The notes: generated by a model not told the origin, from the letters alone. A stretch of 64,000 nucleotides of DNA from Dehalococcoidales bacterium (GCA_016926695.1 JAFGOB010000150.1:8936-72935), one strand, 5' to 3'. Shown: positions 53,641-62,623, numbered from the stretch's first letter. Translations and numbers: made by a program.

Positions 53641-54606
53641 TTGGAACTAAGCCGGATTTACGAGCCGATAAATGTTGATCTGAGCATTGTGGAAGATAAT
53701 ATCAAGTCCGTCAGCCAGGTCGATTTTCCATGGCTGTCCCGTCTATTAAGTCAAAGCCTGGGAGCCGGAGGAAAGAGAATCCGGCCGGCCCTGAATCTGC
53801 TTTGCGGGAAATTCTACCACTACGATCTTGAAATACTGAAGAATATGGCTACCGCTATTGAACTCATGCATACCGCGACCCTGATACATGATGACGCCAT
53901 TGACAAGTCCGATACCCGCCGTGGCAGGCCGACTATCTATAAACTTTGGGGAGTTGACCCGGCGGTGCTTCTGGGAGATTATCTTTTCGCTAAGGCCGGG
54001 GTTACGGTCTCGGAAACCCGCAGTATTCGGGCTATCAGGCTCTTTTCGCAAACCCTCATGACGATCTCCAGAGGCGAGCTTAATCAGGCAGAAAACTCTT
54101 TTAATTTAAAGCAGACATATCAGGACTATGTTCAGCGTATATTCGGCAAGACCGCCTCCCTCTTTTGCCTTTCAACGGAATCAGGCGGTATTCTCAGCCA
54201 GGCCCCGGAAAACGCGAATGAAATACTGAGAGATTATGGCTATAATCTCGGTCTGGCTTTTCAGATAGTGGACGATATCCTGGATTTTGTCGGCACCGAG
54301 GAAGAGCTGGGAAAGCCGGCCGGTTCCGATTTAGCCCAGGGAACACTCACTTTACCGGCAATGCTGCTTAATGAGAAATATCCGCTTGATAATCCGGTTA
54401 AAACCTGGTTTGAAGACCGGCATGACAGCAAGTATATAAAATTGGCCATTGAGCAGATACGCGACTCACCGGTAGTGGAGGAGTGTTACCAGAACGCCAG
54501 GGGATATTGCGAGACAGCCTGCCGGCAGATCCGCAAGCTGGATCACTGCGCAAGCCGACAGGCGTTAATCGATCTGGCTGATTTTGTGGTAATGCGCCGG
54601 AAATAG
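53641..54606 (+). CDS. Polyprenyl diphosphate synthase
   Basis: The protein has 321 residues from a TTG at 53641. The first aspartate-rich motif is in LIHDDAIDKSDTRRGRP (DDxxD-like) and the second in FQIVDDILDFVGT. GGKRIRPALNLL is the substrate-binding start. It builds long-chain prenyl diphosphates from IPP for quinones or other lipids. It lies 12 bp after metG. Confidence 0.93.
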   Translation: MELSRIYEPINVDLSIVEDNIKSVSQVDFPWLSRLLSQSLGAGGKRIRPALNLLCGKFYHYDLEILKNMATAIELMHTATLIHDDAIDKSDTRRGRPTIYKLWGVDPAVLLGDYLFAKAGVTVSETRSIRAIRLFSQTLMTISRGELNQAENSFNLKQTYQDYVQRIFGKTASLFCLSTESGGILSQAPENANEILRDYGYNLGLAFQIVDDILDFVGTEEELGKPAGSDLAQGTLTLPAMLLNEKYPLDNPVKTWFEDRHDSKYIKLAIEQIRDSPVVEECYQNARGYCETACRQIRKLDHCASRQALIDLADFVVMRRK

Positions 54607-54804
54607 GCTGCCGTCCGGGGTTGTGTTTTGTATTGAAATATTGACAAAAACAATTATCTGGTGTTTAAATGTGGGGTGGTTCAGGCTTTTGGTTCGAAGG
54701 CATTTTTACTCCATGAAAGATTGTTCCCGGTGTATTTTAGGCGATAGGGCATATTATTGTAATTTAGGCTGTTTAAAGTGAAATAATTTTTAGGAGGGAA
54801 ATAG

Positions 54805-55587
54805 ATGGCTTTGAAATTTTACGATCTTTCGCAACCATTCCAGGCGGGAATCCCGCTATGGCCCTGGCCAACGATGGTCGATACCGTAGTCGAGCGGGTT
54901 TCATTTCCGGAAAGAGACCTCTTCCCGGGAGACCCGAAAAGGGGCCGCGTAAACAAGATGACATCGGTAATCAAGACCAAGTTTCACGCATCCACCCATA
55001 TGGACGCGCCGCTGCACGTCCTGGAGGGCGGAACCACTGTAGACCAGCTTCCTTTGTCAAGCTGTTACGGGGAAGGCGTTGTGGTAGATATGAGGTATCT
55101 GAAGAAATGGGATGTAATCGGCAGAAAGGACCTGGATAACGCTAAACCCCAGATTAAAAAGGGCGATTTTGTGGTTGTCAACACCGGCTGGCACAAGTAT
55201 TTTCCCAAGTACGGTTATGTCTTCATGAACCATTATCCCGGCTTCTATACGGAGGCTGCCGACTGGTTTATCGAACACGAGGTCAAAGCTGTAGCGATTG
55301 ACGGCGCAGCCTCCGATCATCCCTGCGCTCATACCCCGCTTGACAAGTATGCTCCCTGGCTCAGGAGGGAATACATGGAAGAGACCGGCAAGGACCCGGA
55401 TAAAGAATTCCCCATTTACGAGCCATGTCACCTGGCACTGGCACAGCATGATATCCCGGGCATCGAAATCGCTGGAGGACAGATAGATGAGGTGACCGGT
55501 AAACGCTGTACCCTGGCTGCTTTCCCGATACGCTATGTAGGCGGGGAAGCGTCGCTTATAAGACTGGTAGCTATTGTGGATGAGTAG
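54805..55587 (+). CDS. Cyclase-family metal-dependent hydrolase
   Basis: The protein has 260 residues with AGGAGG upstream. The cyclase/kynurenine formamidase fold has metal ligands in THMDAPLHVLEGG (HxxxxxD-type) and later ADGAASDHPCAHTP-like and HDIPGIEIAGGQID segments. The family opens N-formyl amides, cyclic amides or lactones. It is the first gene of the BKACE operon, so it probably hydrolyses the ring or amide that yields the acid processed next. Confidence 0.9.
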   Translation: MALKFYDLSQPFQAGIPLWPWPTMVDTVVERVSFPERDLFPGDPKRGRVNKMTSVIKTKFHASTHMDAPLHVLEGGTTVDQLPLSSCYGEGVVVDMRYLKKWDVIGRKDLDNAKPQIKKGDFVVVNTGWHKYFPKYGYVFMNHYPGFYTEAADWFIEHEVKAVAIDGAASDHPCAHTPLDKYAPWLRREYMEETGKDPDKEFPIYEPCHLALAQHDIPGIEIAGGQIDEVTGKRCTLAAFPIRYVGGEASLIRLVAIVDE

Positions 55588-55610
55588 TACTTCAAGATGA
55601 GGGGATCGGA

Positions 55611-56486
55611 TTGGCAATCAACTATTTAAAAATGCCCGATAACAGGTTTATTATCACCGTAGCCCAGACTGGTGCTCTGGTCACAAAGGCGATGAACCCG
55701 GCTGTTCCGGAACAGCCGGAAGAAATTGCTCAATCGGCTTATGATTGTTATAACGAAGGGGCCGCAATAGTCCATATTCATGCTCGCAATCCGGACGGCA
55801 GCACTACGGGTAGTGCTGCCGTCTTTCGCGATATCCATGAAAGGATCAAAAAGAAATGCAATCTCATATTGCAGGATTCAACCGGAGGAGGAAGCAATCT
55901 ATCCGTTGATGAGAGAACGGACTGTCTGGAAGCCATGCCGGAAATGGCCTCGTTGAACATGGGCACCATGGTCCGCACGATTGGACAGGGCGCTGGGACT
56001 CCTTTTATGAATACCCGCACGGAAATCGAGAAATTCGTCAGACGTATGAACTCGTTTGGTATCAAACCCGAAATGGAGATATACAATGTCTCCATGATCT
56101 ACGAGGCGAATCTTCTAGTTGAAAAGGGACTGCTGCAAAAGCCCTATTGCATGAGCCTGATACTGGGTATGGCGTATCAGGGTGCGCAGGAAGCTAACCT
56201 TATGTTTTTGCCGACTTATCTTCATTATGTACCTGAGGACGCCTATTTCACTGCTCTGGGGGTAGGGAGAGCACAGCTTACCCTGGGCATCATGGGAATA
56301 CTACTGGGAGGTAATGTGCGGGTCGGACTGGAGGATAACATATATTTCAAAAGGGGCGAGCTCGCCAGGAGTAATGCCCAACTGGTAGCCAGAATGGTCA
56401 GGATAGCCCGTGAAGTGGGTAAAGAACCGTGCAGTCCTGATGAAGCCAGGAAGATACTCGGTCTGAAACCGCTGCCGGCAAATTAA
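55611..56486 (+). CDS. BKACE beta-keto acid cleavage enzyme
   Basis: The protein has 291 residues from a TTG at 55611 with GAGGGG upstream. Zinc ligands are the two His in VHIHARNPDGS and the Glu in GNVRVGLEDNIYF, as in Kce-type enzymes. BKACE enzymes condense a beta-keto acid with acetyl-CoA, giving acetoacetate and a CoA ester of the remaining acyl group. The exact substrate depends on pocket residues I cannot assign. The adjacent oxidoreductases and CoA-transferase support a complete pathway. Confidence 0.92.
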   Translation: MAINYLKMPDNRFIITVAQTGALVTKAMNPAVPEQPEEIAQSAYDCYNEGAAIVHIHARNPDGSTTGSAAVFRDIHERIKKKCNLILQDSTGGGSNLSVDERTDCLEAMPEMASLNMGTMVRTIGQGAGTPFMNTRTEIEKFVRRMNSFGIKPEMEIYNVSMIYEANLLVEKGLLQKPYCMSLILGMAYQGAQEANLMFLPTYLHYVPEDAYFTALGVGRAQLTLGIMGILLGGNVRVGLEDNIYFKRGELARSNAQLVARMVRIAREVGKEPCSPDEARKILGLKPLPAN

Positions 56487-56510
56487 ACAAAATAATGCGA
56501 GGGTGTAGAA

Positions 56511-57287
56511 ATGGCAAATCTATTCAGAGTAGATAACCAGATAGCGGTTGTTATAGGCGGCGCCGGAGGCATTGGAGAAGCCCTGGGAAACGGCCTGGCT
56601 GAATACGGCGCGAAAGTAGTGATTGCCGATGTTGACATAAACAAAGCAGAACAGGTTGCCAGCGATATCCGTACGAAATATAATAGCCCGGAATCCGTTG
56701 CAATCCAGTTCGATATCACCGATGAGAAGAGTGTGGCTTCACTTAGAGACCAGGTTATATCCAAATTCGGGACGGTGGACATACTGGTAAACTCGCAGGG
56801 CGTCAACGTAAAAAAGGCGGCCACCGAGTTCCCGGTCGATGATTGGAATTTCATGTTTAATATCAATGTTCGCGGAACGATGCTGACCTGCCGCGAGTTC
56901 GGTAAGATCATGATCGAAAAGAAGAAGGGGAAGGTTATCAACCTGTCTTCGGTCAGGGGCATCCGGGCGACATTCTGGGGAGGCAATGAGGGCTATTCCG
57001 CTACCAAGGGTGCAATCGATATGATAACACGCTCCCTGGCGTCAGAATGGGCCCAGTATAAGATTAATGTTAACGCTATAGGTCCTTCTACCGTGGCTAC
57101 CCCTTTTTCCGAGAAAACGCTGCAAGATCCGGAAAAAATGAAAAGATTCCTGGCCAGTTGTCCTCTGGGCAGGGTGGGTCAGCCGATTGATATTGTCGGT
57201 GCTTGTATTTTCCTGGCGTCACCGGCCTCCGATTTTATCACAGGGCAGGTTATCTATCTTGACGGCGGGCTTACCGCTATCGGTTAA
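56511..57287 (+). CDS. Short-chain dehydrogenase/reductase
   Basis: The protein has 258 residues. The NAD(P) motif is GGAGGIGEALGNGLAEYG, followed by NSQGVN. Catalysis uses the Ser in NLSSVRG and Y-x3-K in YSATKGAI. It probably oxidises a hydroxyl to a ketone to make or modify the BKACE substrate. It follows the BKACE gene by 24 bp. Confidence 0.94.
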   Translation: MANLFRVDNQIAVVIGGAGGIGEALGNGLAEYGAKVVIADVDINKAEQVASDIRTKYNSPESVAIQFDITDEKSVASLRDQVISKFGTVDILVNSQGVNVKKAATEFPVDDWNFMFNINVRGTMLTCREFGKIMIEKKKGKVINLSSVRGIRATFWGGNEGYSATKGAIDMITRSLASEWAQYKINVNAIGPSTVATPFSEKTLQDPEKMKRFLASCPLGRVGQPIDIVGACIFLASPASDFITGQVIYLDGGLTAIG

Positions 57288-57341
57288 CCCGATGCCCCCG
57301 CAGGAAATTTCAGCCCGACTCTTTGCTAAAGAAAGGCATTT

Positions 57342-58298
57342 ATGGATAAAATAGAGAAGGTCCTGGTAGTTGGATCAGGTACTATGGGGCATGGGATTGC
57401 CCAGGCATTCGCCAGGGGCGGATTCATGGTAGCACTACAGGATGTTGTGCCCCAGGCTCTTACCAGGGCTGATACCCTTATCAGGTCAAGCCTTAATACC
57501 ATGGTTGAAGCCGGCCTGGTTAAGAAAGAGGACATACCGGTTATCATGAGCCGGATTACTCCAACCACCTCTATGGAAGAGGCCGCGGATGGAGCAGACC
57601 TGGCGATTGAATGCATAGTGGAAAACAAAGAGGCCAAGCTTGAGCTGTTTAAAAAACTGGATATAGTCTGCCCGCCCAGGACGCTTCTGGCCAGCAACTC
57701 CACTTTTCTTAATATATTTGATTTTATAGAAACGTCGCGCCCGGACAAGCTGCTCACCATCCACTGGTACGCCCCTCCGCAAATCATTCCCCTGGTGGAT
57801 ATCGTTAGAGGTCCGCAAACGGATGAGGCCAATATTCAACTGGTGAGAGACACTCTGATAAAAATCGGCAAAAAGCCGATAGTCTTTAACAAAGCAGTGG
57901 CCGGTTATCTGGTCAGCCGGCTTCAGGTGGCATTCCAGAGGGAAGTATACTGGATGCTGGACAATGAATACCTGACGCCGCGGGATATAGACCAGGCCGC
58001 CATCTGGGGCCTGGCCCTGCGCATGATGGTGGTGGGCATCTGCCAGCGGATCGATTTCGGAGGACTGGACCTGAGTTTAAAGACCACCGCTCAGTCCGGT
58101 CAATCGACGCCGGTTGACTACAAACCACAGAAACTGGCGGAGCTGGTACGGGAAGGGGCTATTGGAGTTAAAGCAGGCCGTGGTTTCTACGATTACCAGG
58201 GGAAAAGCGAAGCAGAAATTTGCCATGAACGGGATGTTCGCCTGTTGAAATTGCTGAAAATTCTTCAGGAAACAGACCTTGCAGGACCTGTAATTTAG
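57342..58298 (+). CDS. 3-hydroxyacyl-CoA dehydrogenase-family / carnitine-dehydrogenase-like protein
   Basis: The protein has 318 residues. The Rossmann motif is VVGSGTMGHGIAQAFARGGF, with ADLAIECIVENKEAKLEL following. The C-terminal domain begins at AVAGYLVSRLQVAFQREV. Its length and lack of a second domain match L-carnitine dehydrogenase as well as 3-hydroxyacyl-CoA dehydrogenases. With a neighbouring BKACE, a free beta-hydroxy acid such as carnitine or an analogue is a fair substrate guess. Confidence 0.9.
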   Translation: MDKIEKVLVVGSGTMGHGIAQAFARGGFMVALQDVVPQALTRADTLIRSSLNTMVEAGLVKKEDIPVIMSRITPTTSMEEAADGADLAIECIVENKEAKLELFKKLDIVCPPRTLLASNSTFLNIFDFIETSRPDKLLTIHWYAPPQIIPLVDIVRGPQTDEANIQLVRDTLIKIGKKPIVFNKAVAGYLVSRLQVAFQREVYWMLDNEYLTPRDIDQAAIWGLALRMMVVGICQRIDFGGLDLSLKTTAQSGQSTPVDYKPQKLAELVREGAIGVKAGRGFYDYQGKSEAEICHERDVRLLKLLKILQETDLAGPVI

Positions 58299-58427
58299 TT
58301 AGAATATCAACCATATATTAATATTTTAGCGATCAGCCGCCCGCTGTTAACGGGAAATCACCAGCAATTACCCGACCCGCCAGAACCGGAGAATTCAGGA
58401 CGTGTGATCGCGATGTTAGGAGATAAT

Positions 58428-59177
58428 ATGGCTATAAACAAGGTATTCAATTCATTTAAAGAGGCGGTTGCGGATGTTAAAGACGGTTCTGTCGTCTTTA
58501 TCGGGAACTTTGCCGGTCCGGGAGGGACCCCTTTCTTCCTGATCAGGGCTTTAAGAGACCAGGGAGCGAAGGGATTGACCATAGTAGCCAATACAGCCGG
58601 GGGTATAGGACTTACCCTGGACTACGATGATCACCGCATTTTATTTCAGAATCACCAGATAAAAAAGGTTATTGCCTCCTTTCCCTTTTCCACATCACCC
58701 AAGAGGCCGAGTGACGCTGAAAAACAGATCCTGGCCGGTGAAGTGGAGCTTGAATTGGTGCCTCAGGGAACGCTGGCGGAACGGATAAGGGCGGGTGGGG
58801 CCGGTATAGCTGCCTTCTATACCCCGACCGGTCCGGGGACGGTCATAGAGGAAGGAAAAGAAAAGCGTTATTTCAACGGCCGTCCTCATCTCATGGAATA
58901 CGGTCTGAGAGCGAATTTAGCCCTGGTAAGGGCCTGGAAGGCTGATACCATGGGTAATTTGATATTTCGCGGTACCCAGAGGCAGTTCAATCCCATGATG
59001 GCCATGGGCGCGGATGTCACTGTGGCTGAGGTTGACGAGATTGTCAGTCCGGGTGAGATTAACCCCAACTGTGTGGTTGTGCCGGGAATTTACGTAAAAA
59101 GGATTGTCAAGGTAACCGAGCCGACGAATTTCCCCCGCCACCTTGAAACAGATTTTCAGGTTAAGGAAGAGGTGTAA
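58428..59177 (+). CDS. CoA-transferase subunit A
   Basis: The protein has 249 residues from the ATG at 58428 (AGGAG upstream); the track start at 58404 is less likely. It is type-I subunit A: VFIGNFAGPGGTPFFLIRA near the start, GTLAERIRAGGAGIAAFYTP and FRGTQRQFNPMMAMGADVT. With subunit B it moves CoA between acids. In this operon, acetoacetate released by BKACE is the natural acceptor, giving acetoacetyl-CoA. Confidence 0.93.
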   Translation: MAINKVFNSFKEAVADVKDGSVVFIGNFAGPGGTPFFLIRALRDQGAKGLTIVANTAGGIGLTLDYDDHRILFQNHQIKKVIASFPFSTSPKRPSDAEKQILAGEVELELVPQGTLAERIRAGGAGIAAFYTPTGPGTVIEEGKEKRYFNGRPHLMEYGLRANLALVRAWKADTMGNLIFRGTQRQFNPMMAMGADVTVAEVDEIVSPGEINPNCVVVPGIYVKRIVKVTEPTNFPRHLETDFQVKEEV

Positions 59178-59182
59178 CTGAG

Positions 59183-59863
59183 ATGACGAAAGAAAAAATA
59201 AGCCGTGAAGCTATTGCCATGAGAATAGCCAGGGAGTTTTTCGACGGGGCGGTCGTCAACCTGGGTATCGGTATTCCCACTTTATGTTCAAGCTTCGTTC
59301 CCGAGGGTATACAGGTTACATACCATACGGAGAACGGGGCCCTGGGATTCGGCAGAGTGGTTACAGAAGAGAATATGGAGCAGTATGCGGATGTAGACCT
59401 GACCAACGCCGGAGGGCAGTATGTCTATCCCAAACCGGGGATGAGCTTTTTCAGTCATGCCGATTCTTTCATGATGATCCGCGGCGGCAGGATTGATATA
59501 GCGGTCCTGGGCGTACTTGAAGTATCGGCAAAGGGCGATCTGGCTAACTGGATGTTCCCGGGCAGGGGAGTAGGCAATATCGGGGGCGGAATGGACCTGG
59601 CGTTTTGCGCTAAAAGAATAATCGGCGCGACGGAGCATACTACCAGGGACAATAAACCCAAGATCGTGAACCAGTGCAGCATCCCCCTGACAGCACCGGG
59701 CTGCATGGATATGGTTGTGACGGATATAAGCGTAATCAAGTTCACTCCCCAGGGGCCGGTACTGAAAGAGGTCGCACCCGGATGGACGCCCGAAGAGGTC
59801 CAGGAATTAACGGAGGCCAAACTGATAGTTGCCGATGACCTGAAAGAAATTGAGCTTTTATAG
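59183..59863 (+). CDS. CoA-transferase subunit B
   Basis: The protein has 226 residues, starting 5 bp after subunit A. The catalytic glutamate is in HTENGALGFG, and VNLGIGIPTLCSSFVPEG and GAPGCMDMVVTDI-like segments complete the type-I beta fold. It completes the last recognised step of the operon. A short gap and a DUF5679 gene follow. Confidence 0.94.
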   Translation: MTKEKISREAIAMRIAREFFDGAVVNLGIGIPTLCSSFVPEGIQVTYHTENGALGFGRVVTEENMEQYADVDLTNAGGQYVYPKPGMSFFSHADSFMMIRGGRIDIAVLGVLEVSAKGDLANWMFPGRGVGNIGGGMDLAFCAKRIIGATEHTTRDNKPKIVNQCSIPLTAPGCMDMVVTDISVIKFTPQGPVLKEVAPGWTPEEVQELTEAKLIVADDLKEIELL

Positions 59864-60008
59864 CAGGAAATAGGGGCTGCCGGAGACTGAAATGCATGAC
59901 CAAAGTACCGGTTAATAAGACTTTTGTGTAATATTTCAGGTTTCAATTATCATACTATTGACAATTACACCTAAATAGGTTATCTTAGCTACAAAAAGGA
60001 GGTGCAAT

Positions 60009-60149
60009 ATGCAAGGATATTGTGTCAAATGCCGGGCTAAGAAAGAGATGAAAAATGCCAAAAGTATTTCTATGAAGAATGGTAAACCTGCGACCCAGGG
60101 AGTATGTCCCACCTGCGGTACGAAAATGTTCCGTATCGGTAAAGGTTAA
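60009..60149 (+). CDS. DUF5679 zinc-ribbon protein
   Basis: The protein has 46 residues, with AGGAGGTG before the ATG. It reads CVKCRAKKEM at the start and VCPTCGTKMFRIGKG at the end, the DUF5679 pattern: a tiny zinc ribbon common in Chloroflexota and archaea. A hairpin follows the stop codon. The function is unknown. Its strong ribosome-binding site suggests abundant expression. Confidence 0.88.
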   Translation: MQGYCVKCRAKKEMKNAKSISMKNGKPATQGVCPTCGTKMFRIGKG

Positions 60150-60176
60150 AAATTCCTCAATTGAAATTATTTTTTG

Positions 60177-60204
60177 AGAGGCCGGTACGATGGGACCGGC
60201 CTCT
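60177..60204. terminator. Hairpin terminator between converging genes
   Basis: AGAGGCCGGT (60177-60186) pairs exactly with ACCGGCCTCT (60195-60204) across an 8-base loop. Upstream T-run (TTTTTT) serves the minus strand as A/T context. It lies between the DUF5679 gene and the SagB-type gene and probably stops both. Confidence 0.6.
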
Positions 60205-60214
60205 TGTTAATACA

Positions 60215-60296
60215 GGCGTCTATTTCACATAGCCGGCGTCTATCTCAGGATAGCCGGCGTCTATCTCAGGATAGCCGGCGTCTATTCCGGATACCC
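60215..60296 (-). repeat. 20-21-bp tandem repeat at the 3' end of the SagB-type gene
   Basis: Units are 60215-60234 (20 bp), 60235-60255 and 60256-60276 (21 bp, identical) and 60277-60296 (20 bp, inside the coding end). On the minus strand each 21-bp unit encodes AGYPEID. The first unit lacks one base and so creates the TAG stop after AGYPE. Confidence 0.85.
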
Positions 60297-60998
60297 GGCT
60301 GAGAGTATATAGAGAGGATTTTCGTCACTGCCCATGCCGGCAATGCCCTTTACCCGCTTATCGTCAAAGGCCCCGATAGTCACCGTTGCCAGTCCAAGAG
60401 AAACCGCCTGAAGGCAAAAATTCTGGGCCACATGTCCTGCCTCAAGAATAGCGTACCTGACACCTCTTTCACCATATTTTATTTTCGATCGTTCATAGAC
60501 CGCGGTGATAATCAGGTTGATGGCTCCGTTTTTGACGGCGTCCTGGTCAAGGGCGGCGGAGCAGAGATCATTCATGATGTTTTTATCGCGTACGGGGGCC
60601 AGTGCATGTTCATGCGGCTTATATCTGTATACGCCTGCGCTGAGGCCGCTTACCCTTCCGGCGGCCAGATAGATTTCCAGGGGATACAGCGCACCGGCGG
60701 AAGGCGCAGACCGGCCTTTGCCGTCCCCTGTGATGCCCTGGGCAGCCCAGAGCAGTTGTGAGACTGCAGTGAGGGGCAGAGGCGATGGTGAGTACTGCCG
60801 TTCAGATCGGCGTTTCTCGATGCATTCCTCCAGAGATACATTTCCTGTGGTTACCGGGGCGGGGAGCGAAATCAGGGAGGAGGAGGGGGAAAGTCCATCC
60901 TGGGAGGAGGCCCCGTTTCCAGAGTTACATGAGAAGGAGGAACAGCCGCATATTGCCAGAATACCGGCCAGTGTTAAGATCCCGATCTTCTTTTTCAT
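60282..60998 (-). CDS. SagB-type nitroreductase, lipoprotein-like
   Basis: The protein has 238 residues from the ATG at 60996-60998. A hydrophobic signal with a Cys-rich end (LTLAGILAICGCSSFSC) predicts export and possible lipidation. The nitroreductase/SagB core follows: CIEKRRSERQYSPSPLP (FMN arginine motif), SQLLWAAQGITG, RSAPSAGALYPLEIY and ILEAGHVAQNFCLQAVSLGL. SagB-like FMN oxidases make azoles in peptide toxins, but no partner D or C protein is nearby. Export of an FMN enzyme would be unusual. The C-terminus ends in the repeat unit. Confidence 0.85.
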   Translation of the reverse strand: MKKKIGILTLAGILAICGCSSFSCNSGNGASSQDGLSPSSSLISLPAPVTTGNVSLEECIEKRRSERQYSPSPLPLTAVSQLLWAAQGITGDGKGRSAPSAGALYPLEIYLAAGRVSGLSAGVYRYKPHEHALAPVRDKNIMNDLCSAALDQDAVKNGAINLIITAVYERSKIKYGERGVRYAILEAGHVAQNFCLQAVSLGLATVTIGAFDDKRVKGIAGMGSDENPLYILSAGYPE

Positions 60999-61124
60999 CT
61001 TAGTCCATCCTGAATGCATAACCGACAGGATAAATTTCAAGGAACGATGCCCACCTTGATTCACTATCTACTGAGGCTAATCGGGATTGAATATTTTCAC
61101 CCAAACGGTGCAGAAACCTCACGT

Positions 61125-61967
61125 TCATTTGAAGCTACTTGATGGCGGATCAAGGACCAGCATACGGCGCGCCTCAGCGGGGGTGGCGATCTCTCTGCCC
61201 AGTTCTCCTGCGATCCTGACGATCCTGGCAACAAGTTCGGCATTGCTTTTGGCTGGCACACCGGCTGCGTAGGTGACGGTATCTTCCAGTCCGACCCGCA
61301 CATGGCCGCCCAGCAATATCGCCAGTGTAGCCATGGTAAGCGAGTGTCTGCCGATGCCGGTAGTGAACCAGAGTGAGTCTCCGGGCAGAAGGTCCAGCAT
61401 GGTCTGCAAAGTTTTGACGCTGGCGGGGGCGCCGGAGGCGGTACCCAGTATCAGGCCGAAATAAAATGGTTTGTTAACAAGCCCCTGCCTGATAAATTTC
61501 TGACAGGTCCCGATCATCCCCAGGTCGAATACCTCCAGCTCAGGCTTGATCTTACGCTCAAGCATCTCTTTCAGAATCCGTTCTATGAAGTCCTCCGTAA
61601 CTATATAGGGCAGTTGACCGAAGTTAACTGAGCCCAGATCGACCGAGGCCATTTCGGGATTGAGGGCAAGCGGGGCCATTCTCTCGCTGTCGCTGAGATT
61701 ACGGCCGGGAATACCGCTGGTGGTAAAGCACTGGATAACATCGCAACGCTCTTTAATGACCGAGGAAACCCGGCGGAATATCTCAACATCCTGGGTCCCC
61801 TGGAGGGTGATGGGGTCCCTGACATGAAGGTGAACAACTGCCGCACCGGCCAGATGGGATTCCACCGCCGAATCGATAATCTCATCGGGGGTGAGGGGTA
61901 CGGCCGGGCTTTGTTCCCGCGTGATGCGGCTGCCGGTGACGGCGCAGGTTATGATCAATTTGTCCAT
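61125..61967 (-). CDS. Second BKACE beta-keto acid cleavage enzyme
   Basis: The protein has 280 residues. The same zinc ligands as in the first BKACE are visible: His in VHLHVRDPITL and Glu in GGHVRVGLEDTVTYA. It differs in the pocket region and lies alone on the minus strand, 1.3 kb from the first operon's end. It may take a different beta-keto acid. No CoA-transferase adjoins it, so it may share the one at 58.4 kb. Confidence 0.9.
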   Translation of the reverse strand: MDKLIITCAVTGSRITREQSPAVPLTPDEIIDSAVESHLAGAAVVHLHVRDPITLQGTQDVEIFRRVSSVIKERCDVIQCFTTSGIPGRNLSDSERMAPLALNPEMASVDLGSVNFGQLPYIVTEDFIERILKEMLERKIKPELEVFDLGMIGTCQKFIRQGLVNKPFYFGLILGTASGAPASVKTLQTMLDLLPGDSLWFTTGIGRHSLTMATLAILLGGHVRVGLEDTVTYAAGVPAKSNAELVARIVRIAGELGREIATPAEARRMLVLDPPSSSFK

Positions 61968-62100
61968 TATGCGGTTTTCTCAATTATTTCGTTCCCTGGT
62001 TATTATAACCCTTTCGAAGTGAAGGATAAATGCCTGACTGTTGAAAGGATCGCTGAACAATCAGGAGTGACAGAATCGCCGAACAACAACACGCCTGAAC

Positions 62101-62128
62101 TTGATAAATCAGGTGTATATGCTATAAT
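62101..62128 (+). promoter_or_regulatory. Sigma-70 promoter of tRNA-Ala
   Basis: TTGATA (62101-62106), 16 bp, TATAAT (62123-62128), with TG one base before the -10 (extended -10). It reads toward tRNA-Ala. Transcription would start near 62135 and so include the duplicated 5' segment before the mature tRNA. Confidence 0.75.
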
Positions 62129-62142
62129 TTTGAGGTACACAC

Positions 62143-62158
62143 GGGGCCGTAGTCCACT
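62143..62158 (+). repeat. Duplicated 5' end of tRNA-Ala
   Basis: GGGGCCGTAGTCCACT matches the tRNA 5' end (62180-62195) at 15 of 16 positions, 37 bp upstream. With ACTACGGC at 62163-62170 it also forms an 8-bp hairpin in the tRNA leader. Confidence 0.7.
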
Positions 62159-62179
62159 GTAAACTACGGCGAGAATATA

Positions 62180-62255
62180 GGGGCCGTAGTTCACTAGGGA
62201 GAACATTGCGTTCGCATCGCAGAGGTAGGGGGTTCGAATCCCCCCGGCTCCACCA
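62180..62255 (+). tRNA. tRNA-Ala (anticodon CGC), CCA encoded
   Basis: The acceptor GGGGCCG pairs with CGGCTCC (one G-T). The D arm is GTTC/GAAC. The anticodon stem TTGCG/CGCAG encloses TTCGCAT with anticodon CGC. The T arm is GGGGG-TTCGAAT-CCCCC. A discriminator A and CCA follow. Its 3' half is the site of repeated integration. Confidence 0.95.
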
Positions 62256-62341
62256 AATCTTCAATTAGCTTCAAAAACCGGCAAGATTCTTTTCACCGAC
62301 TAAAATTCAGCTTCAAATGTTAGTTCGAATCCCCCCGGCTC
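62242..62341 (+). repeat. 100-bp direct repeat A (tRNA-Ala 3' end plus downstream)
   Basis: It begins inside the tRNA 3' end and ends in a second partial tRNA 3' segment (GTTCGAATCCCCCCGGCTC at 62323-62341). It matches repeat B (63621-63720) at 91 of 100 positions without gaps. The pair brackets the DUF4160/DUF2442/HicB cargo and looks like attL/attR-type boundaries. Confidence 0.8.
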
Positions 62342-62623
62342 GATTTGCAAGATGTTGCTTTTTGAGCATCATATCTGGATATACCTGGCGGAGTTGACCG
62401 GGACTCCTATTATACTCTGGTCGCCCGCAAAGGCTACCTGGAAGACGCTCAACAAATTGAAACTCGCCTGACATTAAGAAAACTAAAAGAATCTTTTCTT
62501 GTTGTCCAAATATCAATCAATTAGCATTCAATATTTTTCTCGAATATGCTACTATTGTCTGGCGAAGGAGATTTAGGAAAACCATAAGTGACGTAAAACC
62601 ACCTGGTCGCAGGGAGGATTAGT
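62256..62623. other. Gene-free stretch after tRNA-Ala
   Basis: It contains the rest of repeat A and about 280 bp without a supported gene. Confidence 0.5.
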
